A DNA stretch of 6,014 nt from an uncultured Lachnospiraceae bacterium (GTDB lineage Bacteria; Bacillota; Clostridia; Lachnospirales; Lachnospiraceae), in NCBI GenBank assembly GCA_949076555.1, contig CARUOB010000094.1:1-6014 (forward strand), read 5' to 3'. Each line of letters opens with the position of its first letter. Position 1 is the first letter of the stretch. Positions 1-5,090 of this stretch are shown in pieces. The notes under the pieces are model-generated. The model had not been told where the DNA came from. It did not search any database and saw only the letters and a program-made list of their open reading frames with translations. The translations under genes and the position numbers were made by a program.

Positions 1-105
1 ACACAAAATGCTCCAAAGTCGCATTTTGGCGCTTGCACAACTCGCAAAATCGCATACAAAGCGATTTTACTCGCGGAATAGTGCAAGGCTGAACTGTTAC
101 GAAAA
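1..105. repeat. Structured intergenic repeat-like element (left end outside window)
   Basis: This stretch is made of nested inverted repeats and is read here as non-coding. Arms 5-11 and 21-27 (AAAATGC/GCATTTT) form one hairpin. Arms 32-38 and 81-87 (CTTGCAC/GTGCAAG) enclose a second perfect 8-bp hairpin, 46-53 with 61-68 (AAAATCGC/GCGATTTT, 7-base loop). It ends in GCTGAACTGTTAC at 88-100, a motif that recurs in variant form at 3526-3535 and 5998-6009. An open frame from an ATG at 8 runs through it into the atpZ-like gene, but the promoter and the better start lie downstream. The element is probably a dispersed palindromic repeat of the host genome. That is inference, because no genome-wide comparison was possible. 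Confidence 0.6.
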
Positions 106-128
106 TTTGCCCATTATTGAAGTTGGTC

Positions 129-157
129 TGGACAAAAGTACCAAAAATGAGTATAAT
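129..157 (+). promoter_or_regulatory. Predicted sigma-A promoter of the atp operon
   Basis: A -35 box TGGACA (129-134) is followed after exactly 17 bases by a perfect -10 box TATAAT (152-157), one mismatch from the TTGACA-N17-TATAAT consensus. Transcription would start near 164, leaving a leader of about 40 bases before the TTG start at 206. It sits between the repeat element and the first operon gene, and no equally good promoter was seen in the later spacers, so it probably drives the whole operon. Confidence 0.75.
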
Positions 158-191
158 TTTCTTGTTAGGCTTTTGGGAAATTCTGTGGATT

Positions 192-198
192 GGGAAGG
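192..198 (+). promoter_or_regulatory. Ribosome binding site deciding the atpZ TTG start
   Basis: GGGAAGG lies 7 bases before the TTG at 206. The next in-frame ATG (242) would remove the conserved N-terminal lead into the first membrane helix, and the far-upstream ATG at 8 lies before the promoter. The TTG is therefore the best-supported start. Confidence 0.6.
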
Positions 199-205
199 CG
201 GTATT

Positions 206-484
206 TTGAAGTATCATAGAACTGTTTATCAGGCGTTAACGATGATCACACAGTTTGGCGTCAACATGCTTGTTCCCATCTTTCTCTGTTCCTTTGCAGG
301 GATGTTTCTGGACAGGAAATTTGGGACCGATATCTGGATGGTGGCGCTTTTTTTCGTAGGTGCACTTGCCGGATTTACAAATGTATTCCGGTTCGCGAGA
401 CGGATTTACGAGACACCGGCAAAGACGCGAAGGCGCAGTACACAGAAAAAAGAAGAGATGGAAGAGAATGAAAAGAAAAATTGA
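206..484 (+). CDS. atpZ: AtpZ/AtpI-family small membrane protein of the F1Fo ATP synthase operon
   Basis: This 92-residue protein belongs to the AtpZ-like (F1Fo-ATPase 'gene 1') family of very small hydrophobic proteins encoded ahead of bacterial atp operons. The start is taken as TTG at 206, giving MKYHRTVYQALTMITQFG, the family's usual lead-in. Two membrane helices are visible, about residues 14-34 and 43-62. The turn between them carries the family pattern LDRKFGT (35-41), and GxxAGFxNVFR follows in helix 2. The tail (about 71-92) is highly charged and cytosolic by the positive-inside rule. In alkaliphilic Bacillus, AtpZ together with AtpI has been linked to Mg2+/Ca2+ transport serving the synthase; a role in this organism is inferred. 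The gene overlaps atpI by 17 bases, suggesting translational coupling. A longer 158-residue reading from 8 is unlikely because its first 66 residues cover the repeat element and promoter. Confidence 0.8.
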   Translation: MKYHRTVYQALTMITQFGVNMLVPIFLCSFAGMFLDRKFGTDIWMVALFFVGALAGFTNVFRFARRIYETPAKTRRRSTQKKEEMEENEKKN

Positions 485-881
485 TCAAACGCTGCTTGAG
501 CTTTGGATAGGCATTCTGGCATACGGCGTTATTTTTGAGATTGTACTTTTATTTTTTTCCCGGAACCCCGCTTACAGTATAGGACTCTGGATCGGCGTGC
601 TGCTCGCCGTGGCGGGTGCGTTTCATATGTGGTGGTCCTTAGACAGGGGACTGGATCTGCCGGAGAAGGAAGCCGTAAAGAGTCTGGGCGCGCAGAATAT
701 CATACGCTACGCGGTTCTTGTGATTGTGATAGGAACGCTTATGCTGGTGGATTTCGCGAATCCGATTTTTACCTTTTGCGGCTATATGGGCATGAAGGTG
801 TCCGCATATCTGAATCCGCTGATCCACAGGCTGCGGACAGGAAAGAAAGAACAGGAAATTTCGGACGGTACTGCTTTATAA
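468..881 (+). CDS. atpI: ATP synthase subunit I (AtpI)
   Basis: This 137-residue integral membrane protein matches the ATP synthase subunit I family in length, topology and position before atpB. Four hydrophobic segments are visible, at about residues 12-30, 36-57, 78-95 and 97-119. A charged cytosolic loop (58-77) separates the two pairs, and the C-terminal tail is basic to polar. AtpI is not part of the finished enzyme. In Na+-ATP synthases such as those of Ilyobacter and Acetobacterium it acts as a chaperone for c-ring assembly. The start at 468 gives MKRKIDQTLLELWIG, which begins just before the first helix; the in-frame ATG at 360 would add 36 hydrophilic residues entirely within atpZ. 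A GGAAGAG sequence (460-466) lies close before the ATG, with AGAAGAG (451-457) at more normal spacing. The family diverges quickly, so the assignment rests on topology and context more than on motifs. Confidence 0.82.
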   Translation: MKRKIDQTLLELWIGILAYGVIFEIVLLFFSRNPAYSIGLWIGVLLAVAGAFHMWWSLDRGLDLPEKEAVKSLGAQNIIRYAVLVIVIGTLMLVDFANPIFTFCGYMGMKVSAYLNPLIHRLRTGKKEQEISDGTAL

Positions 882-1004
882 AGGCACGGGCCTGCATGAC
901 TTCGTCTGTTGGTGGCGCAGCGTGTGGGCCGTGCGGCGGGCAGGAAAAATATTCCTACCCGGTTAAAACTTTACATACAATTATGTGTAGAAGGAGGTGA
1001 GAGG
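882..1004. other. atpI-atpB spacer with two hairpins
   Basis: This 123-base gap holds no credible gene. Two potential RNA hairpins are visible. The first pairs 884-893 with 926-934 and has a bulged G at 890. The second pairs 937-946 with 952-961 (GGG and AGGAA/TTCCT blocks around one C-A mismatch, 5-base loop). A small ACATA/TATGT hairpin (973-977 with 982-986) sits just before the atpB ribosome binding site. None is followed by a T-run, so they do not look like terminators. Confidence 0.5.
992..997 (+). promoter_or_regulatory. atpB ribosome binding site
   Basis: A perfect AGGAGG lies 7 bases before the ATG at 1005. It fixes that start over the in-frame ATG at 909, which would add 32 basic residues with no family counterpart. 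Confidence 0.8.
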
Positions 1005-1724
1005 ATGGGACAGGGAATTATGTTGTCCGGCGGTGCGGATATTGACTTTATGATTCACGGCGTTTTTTCCTATGAGCTTTTTGGGCAGACCGTGTGGATC
1101 ACCACCACCCATGTGTGCGTGCTGATCGTCATGCTGGTGATCATAGGTTTCTGCATTGCGGCGAACCGCGCTGTTAAGCATGCCTCGGAAATTCCGGGGA
1201 CATTCCAGAACATTGTCGAGCTGGTGGTGGAAATGCTTGATAAGATGGTTGGCGGCGTTATGGGGAAATTCAGTCCGCAATTCCGCAACTACATCAGCAC
1301 GATATTTATTTTTATCCTGCTGAGCAATATTTCGGGACTGTTCGGGCTCAGACCGCCGACGGCGGATTACGGCGTCACATTACCTATGGGTGTCATGACG
1401 TTTGTGCTGATCCACTTCAACAAGTTCAGGTATCAGAAAGTGAAGGGTGTGCTCTCGGGATTATGTGATCCGTGGCCGATCTGGGCGCCAATCAATGTGA
1501 TCGGCGATGTGGCGGTGCCGATCTCTTTGTCATTGCGTTTGTTCGCAAACGTTCTGTCGGGCACTGTAATGATGGCTCTGGTGTATGCGCTCTTGTCGAA
1601 GATCGCCATTATCTGGCCGGCTGCGCTCCATGTGTATTTTGACCTGTTTTCGGGCGCGATCCAGACATATGTGTTCTGTATGCTGACCATGACGTACATC
1701 ACGGATGCCTGCACGACGGAGTAA
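1005..1724 (+). CDS. atpB: F1Fo ATP synthase subunit a
   Basis: This 239-residue membrane protein is the stator subunit that forms the two ion half-channels beside the c-ring. The diagnostic segment is ISLSLRLFANVLSG (173-186), in which Arg178 is the essential arginine equivalent to E. coli Arg210. Gln220 in GAIQTYVFCMLT matches E. coli Gln252. Hydrophobic helices are visible at about 33-53, 97-116, 124-138, 163-185, 187-205 and 214-234, with an amphipathic stretch near 66-84. With an ungapped alignment from Arg178 to Gln220, E. coli Glu219 corresponds to Thr187 and His245 to Asp213, so the channel carboxylate appears to sit in the last helix. The length is normal for Firmicutes. The protein is complete, with a TAA stop, and is followed by a long structured spacer before atpE. 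Confidence 0.95.
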   Translation: MGQGIMLSGGADIDFMIHGVFSYELFGQTVWITTTHVCVLIVMLVIIGFCIAANRAVKHASEIPGTFQNIVELVVEMLDKMVGGVMGKFSPQFRNYISTIFIFILLSNISGLFGLRPPTADYGVTLPMGVMTFVLIHFNKFRYQKVKGVLSGLCDPWPIWAPINVIGDVAVPISLSLRLFANVLSGTVMMALVYALLSKIAIIWPAALHVYFDLFSGAIQTYVFCMLTMTYITDACTTE

Positions 1725-1895
1725 AAACTATAAACCATATGTAGAACACGAATAATCAGAGGTTCAAAATGCTGCGTATTTTTCGCTTGCGCTGCTCTTC
1801 ATAAAGCACGCCAGCCAGAGATTCATGCAAGTAAGGATTCTGTCTGCCGCACTTTCTGACTCTGCTTATTCGCGCAAATAAGGAGGAAATCAAAA
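1725..1895. repeat. atpB-atpE spacer bounded by a 13-base inverted repeat
   Basis: This 171-base gap has no credible gene. Bases 1749-1761 and 1860-1872 are inverted repeats matching at 12 of 13 positions (the mismatch is T1756 against C1865), enclosing a 124-base unit. Inside is a 7-bp hairpin with one bulged C (1789-1796 with 1805-1811). CAAAATGCT at 1765-1773 and CGCTTGC at 1784-1790 also occur in the same order in the element at the start of the window (4-12 and 30-36). CAGCCAGAG at 1812-1820 recurs at 5966-5974. It looks like a dispersed intergenic repeat or a folded leader for atpE. The atpE ribosome binding site AGGAGG (1881-1886) lies just outside the right arm. Confidence 0.55.
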
Positions 1896-2153
1896 ATGGG
1901 AGAATTTAACAACAACTTTATCTTAGGATGTTCAGCAATCGGCGCGGGCCTTGCGGTTATCGCAGGTATCGGACCCGGTGTCGGTCAGGGTATTGCAGCG
2001 GGTCATGCGGCTGCAGCGGTAGGCAGAAACCCCGGTGCGAAGTCCGACGTTACTTCCACGATGCTGTTGGGGCAGGCGGTTGCCGAGACAACAGGTCTGT
2101 ACGGTCTGTTGATCGCTATGCTGCTGCTCTTCGTTAAGCCTCTCCTGCCGTAA
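1896..2153 (+). CDS. atpE: F1Fo ATP synthase subunit c (probable Na+-binding rotor subunit)
   Basis: This 85-residue protein is the hairpin-shaped proteolipid that oligomerises into the rotor ring. Helix 1 (about 8-37) has the glycine-rich core AGIGPGVGQG (23-32). The polar loop RNPGAKSD (44-51) contacts gamma and epsilon; it follows the R-x-P pattern. Helix 2 (about 53-80) carries the ion-binding carboxylate Glu64. Residues Gln31, Val62, Glu64, Thr65, Thr66 and Tyr69 line up with the structurally defined Na+ site of Ilyobacter tartaricus subunit c (Gln32, Val63, Glu65, Ser66, Thr67, Tyr70), with Thr replacing Ser as the hydroxyl donor. Na+ coupling is therefore predicted but not proven. AGGAGG lies 9 bases before the ATG. 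The stop codon is inside a strong RNA hairpin. Confidence 0.96.
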   Translation: MGEFNNNFILGCSAIGAGLAVIAGIGPGVGQGIAAGHAAAAVGRNPGAKSDVTSTMLLGQAVAETTGLYGLLIAMLLLFVKPLLP

Positions 2154-2167
2154 TCAGTTACGGCGGG
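2144..2167 (+). other. RNA hairpin spanning the atpE stop codon
   Basis: Bases 2144-2153 pair with 2158-2167 to give a 10-bp stem (one T-G wobble) closed by the 4-base loop TCAG. The stem contains the last atpE codons and the TAA stop (2151-2153). No T-run follows, so it is not a standard intrinsic terminator. A role in stabilising or processing the atpE message is plausible. Confidence 0.6.
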
Positions 2168-2211
2168 CATCAGACCGTTCCAAAATTATTTAGTGATGGA
2201 TCTGATGCTTG
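2164..2211 (+). other. Second hairpin in the atpE-atpF spacer
   Basis: A perfect 8-bp stem GCATCAGA/TCTGATGC (2167-2174 with 2201-2208) is extended inward by 2175-2178 with 2196-2199 past a bulged A2200. It is extended outward by 2164-2166 with 2209-2211 through wobble pairs. It shares bases 2164-2167 with the hairpin before it, so the two full stems compete. The downstream sequence is not T-rich. The rest of the spacer, to 2277, shows no gene. Confidence 0.6.
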
Positions 2212-2277
2212 GCACAATATAAGTGTTTTGCGGCTAGGGCAGCGAGTGCGCCGATCCGTAATACACATTTTAATGAA

Positions 2278-2283
2278 AGGAGG
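2278..2283 (+). promoter_or_regulatory. Ribosome binding site deciding the atpF TTG start
   Basis: A perfect AGGAGG lies 8 bases before TTG at 2292. The first in-frame ATG (2334) has no comparable site at proper spacing, so the TTG is preferred. Confidence 0.7.
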
Positions 2284-2291
2284 ACTGACGC

Positions 2292-2852
2292 TTGAGTACG
2301 ACAGTTGCGAATTTGGCGTTGGCATCCGCGGAGATGGCGCCGAGGTTGTTTGACCTCGACTTACAGTTGATTGCGGATTCCGTGCTGATGATTATAGCTG
2401 TGTTCTCGCTCTTTCTGATCGCTTCCCATCTTCTGTTTAATCCCGTGCGGGATATGATGGAAAAGCGGCAGGAGCGCATCAAAAGCGAGCTGGATACGGC
2501 GGCATCCGACATGGAAAATGCCAGAGCGTTGAAGGAAGAGTACGAGAAGAAGCTGAAAGAAATTGACAAGGAAGCTGAAGAAATTCTCGCGGAGGCGCGC
2601 AAGAAGGCTTTGGCGAATGAAAATAAGATCGTGGCGGACGCGAAGGAGGAAGCGGCAAGGATTCTTGAGAGAGCCGAAGTGGAGGCAGAGCTTGAGAAGA
2701 AGAAGGCCGTTGACGAGGTGAAGCGCGAGATGGTAGTGCTTGCATCCATGATGGCTGCCAAGGTTGTGAATGCGGCGATTGACACCACTGTGCAGGACAG
2801 TCTGGTGGAGGAGACGCTTAAGGAAATAGGTGAGAGCACATGGCTAAGCTGA
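2292..2852 (+). CDS. atpF: F1Fo ATP synthase subunit b
   Basis: This 186-residue subunit forms the peripheral stalk that ties subunit a to the F1 head. One membrane helix is visible at about 26-49, ending in LLFNPVRDMM (47-56), the usual Pro-containing hinge. It is followed by a long, highly charged alpha-helix (about 52-150) rich in Glu, Lys and Ala, which is the dimerising coiled coil. The C-terminal part (about 150-180) would contact delta. The length is slightly above the common 160-170. The excess is an N-terminal extension of about 15 residues produced by the TTG start at 2292; starting at ATG 2334 would give MAPRLFDLDLQL and a more usual length. The ribosome binding site favours the TTG. 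The gene overlaps atpH by 13 bases, which fits coupled translation of two stalk partners. Confidence 0.93.
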   Translation: MSTTVANLALASAEMAPRLFDLDLQLIADSVLMIIAVFSLFLIASHLLFNPVRDMMEKRQERIKSELDTAASDMENARALKEEYEKKLKEIDKEAEEILAEARKKALANENKIVADAKEEAARILERAEVEAELEKKKAVDEVKREMVVLASMMAAKVVNAAIDTTVQDSLVEETLKEIGESTWLS

Positions 2853-3385
2853 TTTCAAAGACATACGGTGACGCGTTGTTCGAACTTGCGGTGGAAGAAG
2901 GTAAGGTAGACGTCCTGTTGGAAGAAACGGAACAGCTTCAGAAAATCCTTGTGGAGAATGCGGATTTTGCCAGACTGATGAATCATCCTAAGATCATTAA
3001 AGAGGAGAAGATCGAGGTCGCGAAAACCGTGTTTGCTGGAAGGGTATCCGAGGAGCTGCTCGGGTTTCTCACTATCATTATCTCGAAAGACCGGTACAGG
3101 GAGATCGACGAGATCCTGAAATATTTTGTCGCTAAGGTTAAGGAGCATAAGGGAATAGGCATTGCCACAGTGACAACGGCCGTTCCGCTGAAAGACAGCC
3201 AGTGTAAGGAAGTCGAGAAGAAACTGCTCGACACCACACAGTATAAGTCCATGGAGATCAGTTATGACGTGGACGCTTCCCTGATCGGGGGTATGGTGAT
3301 CCGGATTGGCGACAGAGTTGTTGACAGCAGCATCAGAACGAAATTAAACGAGCTGCAGAAGGATCTGTTAAAGGTACAGATTTAG
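2840..3385 (+). CDS. atpH: F1Fo ATP synthase subunit delta
   Basis: This 181-residue soluble subunit (OSCP homologue) caps the alpha3beta3 head and binds the C-terminus of b. The N-terminal helical domain (about 1-105) starts with the typical KTYGDALFELA (7-17). The C-terminal domain contains the family signature around 142-165: YDVDASLIGGMVIRIGD followed by RVVDSSI. The length is normal for the family. The ATG at 2840 lies inside the end of atpF, with AGGTGAG (2828-2834) as its ribosome binding site. It ends with TAG and is followed by a 177-base spacer before atpA. No defects are visible. Confidence 0.95.
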   Translation: MAKLISKTYGDALFELAVEEGKVDVLLEETEQLQKILVENADFARLMNHPKIIKEEKIEVAKTVFAGRVSEELLGFLTIIISKDRYREIDEILKYFVAKVKEHKGIGIATVTTAVPLKDSQCKEVEKKLLDTTQYKSMEISYDVDASLIGGMVIRIGDRVVDSSIRTKLNELQKDLLKVQI

Positions 3386-3562
3386 GCGAAAATATGTAAA
3401 TAAGTAATCATTCGATGCAGGCCTAAGCATTGATTGCCGAAGCCGCAAGAACATGATTCAGGTGTGCGAAATCCCATGCCGAGGACGATTCGGTACGGAC
3501 TTTGCATTGGAACTGTGAAGGCATTGAACAGTTACGAATAAAAAGAAAGGTGCGTATGATCC
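3386..3562. repeat. atpH-atpA spacer with hairpins and a GAACAGTTAC motif
   Basis: No credible gene is seen in this 177-base gap. Potential hairpins are 3413-3418 with 3427-3432 (8-base loop) and 3479-3483 with 3489-3493. GCATTG occurs three times (3427, 3504 and 3521). The last two copies begin an imperfect 17-base tandem repeat, each followed by AACTGT or AACAGT. GAACAGTTACGAATA at 3526-3540 matches 13 of 15 bases of the motif at 91-105, so this spacer probably belongs to the same dispersed repeat family. The atpA ribosome binding site AAAGGTG (3546-3552) follows it. Confidence 0.5.
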
Positions 3563-5068
3563 ATGAATTTAAGACCAGAAGAGATCAGTTCAGTCATTAA
3601 GGATCAGATCAAGAGATATGCCTCCGAGCTGGAAGTATCCGAAGTCGGTACGGTTATTCAGGTGGCGGACGGTATCGCTCGTGTGCACGGACTTGAGAAT
3701 GCAATGCAGGGTGAGCTTTTGGAGTTCCCCGGTGAAGTTTACGGTATGATCCTGAACCTCGAGGAAGACAATGTGGGTGCGGTTCTGTTCGGTAACCAGC
3801 ACAACATCAACGAGGGTGATACCGTGAAGACCACAGGGCGCGTGGTTGAGGTGCCCGCTGGCGACTGCATGCTCGGACGTGTCGTAAATGCTCTGGGCCA
3901 GCCTATTGACGGCAAGGGTCCGATCCAGACTGACAAATATCGTAAGATTGAGAGAGTTGCATCCGGTGTTATCACGAGAAAATCAGTGGACACACCGTTA
4001 CAGACAGGTATCAAGGCGATCGACTCCATGGTGCCTATCGGAAGAGGCCAGCGTGAGTTGATTATCGGCGACAGACAGACCGGTAAGACGGCGATTGCCA
4101 TCGATACGATCATTAACCAGAAGGGGCAGGGCGTGAAATGTATTTATGTTGCCATCGGTCAGAAGGCATCCACGGTCGCTTCTATTGTGAAAACTTTGAC
4201 AGAGTACGGCGCGATGGCCTACACAACCGTAGTTGCCGCGACAGCCAGCGAGACGGCGCCTTTGCAGTACATAGCTCCGTATTCCGGCTGTGCGATCGGT
4301 GAGGAGTGGATGGAGAACGGCGAGGACGTACTGGTGGTTTACGATGACCTGAGCAAACAGGCCGCCGCATACCGCACACTCTCCCTGCTCTTAAAGAGAC
4401 CGCCCGGGCGTGAGGCATATCCCGGCGACGTATTCTATCTGCACTCCAGACTGCTTGAGCGTGCGGCCAGAATGAGCGAGGAGTACGGCGGCGGTTCGCT
4501 GACGGCGCTTCCGATCATTGAGACGCAGGCGGGCGATGTGTCGGCATACATTCCGACGAACGTAATCTCCATCACGGACGGACAGATTTATCTGGAGACA
4601 GAAATGTTTAACTCCGGTTTCCGCCCGGCGGTAAACGCGGGTCTTTCCGTGTCCCGAGTAGGCGGCGCGGCGCAGATCAAGGCGATGAAGAAGATTGCGG
4701 CTCCCATCCGTACAGAGCTTGCGCAGTACAGAGAGCTTGCTGCGTTCTCCCAGTTCGGTTCCGAGCTTGATGCCGATACGAAGGAGAAGCTGGCACAGGG
4801 TGAAAGAATTAAAGAAGTCCTGAAACAGCCCCAGTATAAGCCCATGCCGGTACAGTATCAGGTTATCATTATCTATGTGGTGACCAACAAGTACCTGCTT
4901 GACGTTGCGGTGGAGGATATCACCAGATTTGAGAAGGAGTTCTTTGAGTTCCTTGACACAAAATATCCCGAGGTGCCGAGCGCAATTGCGAAGAATAAAG
5001 AAATTAACGACGAGACAGACGCGAAGCTCAAGAAAGCCATTGAAGAATTCAAGGCGCAGTTTAAGTAA
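3563..5068 (+). CDS. atpA: F1Fo ATP synthase subunit alpha
   Basis: This 501-residue subunit is the nucleotide-binding, non-catalytic partner of beta in the hexameric head. It has the N-terminal beta-barrel domain (about 25-93). The nucleotide domain holds Walker A GDRQTGKT (169-176) and a Walker B strand VLVVYDD (256-262). The alpha/beta signature PAVNAGLSVS (355-364) is followed by Arg365, the arginine finger that reaches into the beta catalytic site. A helical C-terminal domain follows (about 375-501). Length and motifs are fully normal for Firmicutes. The start at 3563 gives MNLRPEEISSVIKDQI, the expected N-terminus, with a GGTG-type ribosome binding site about 10 bases upstream. A nearby ATG at 3556 is out of frame and opens only a very short frame. 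atpG follows after 22 bases. Confidence 0.98.
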   Translation: MNLRPEEISSVIKDQIKRYASELEVSEVGTVIQVADGIARVHGLENAMQGELLEFPGEVYGMILNLEEDNVGAVLFGNQHNINEGDTVKTTGRVVEVPAGDCMLGRVVNALGQPIDGKGPIQTDKYRKIERVASGVITRKSVDTPLQTGIKAIDSMVPIGRGQRELIIGDRQTGKTAIAIDTIINQKGQGVKCIYVAIGQKASTVASIVKTLTEYGAMAYTTVVAATASETAPLQYIAPYSGCAIGEEWMENGEDVLVVYDDLSKQAAAYRTLSLLLKRPPGREAYPGDVFYLHSRLLERAARMSEEYGGGSLTALPIIETQAGDVSAYIPTNVISITDGQIYLETEMFNSGFRPAVNAGLSVSRVGGAAQIKAMKKIAAPIRTELAQYRELAAFSQFGSELDADTKEKLAQGERIKEVLKQPQYKPMPVQYQVIIIYVVTNKYLLDVAVEDITRFEKEFFEFLDTKYPEVPSAIAKNKEINDETDAKLKKAIEEFKAQFK

Positions 5069-5090
5069 AGCGTAGAAAGGGTGTGACGCT

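Noticed and set aside
8..205. N-terminal extension of the atpZ-like protein from the ATG at 8
   Set aside because: The region is made of nested inverted repeats and contains the predicted promoter. It adds 66 residues with no family counterpart, while TTG 206 has a good ribosome binding site.
629..1000. Open frame overlapping the end of atpI and the atpI-atpB spacer
   Set aside because: It is out of frame with atpI over most of its length, has an odd Gly/Arg/Cys-rich translation, and has no good ribosome binding site or family resemblance.
2144..2211. Intrinsic terminator after atpE
   Set aside because: The hairpins are strong but no T-run follows either of them, and the rest of the operon continues in the same direction.
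2270..2839. 189-codon Ser/Ala-rich open frame on the - strand opposite atpF
   Set aside because: Its low-complexity Ser/Ala/Phe composition is what the complement of a Glu/Lys/Ala-rich coiled coil would give. It shows no domain.
3556..3600. Alternative ATG at 3556 or a leader peptide before atpA
   Set aside because: The frame is different from atpA and closes after 14 codons. The ATG at 3563 gives the conserved alpha N-terminus.
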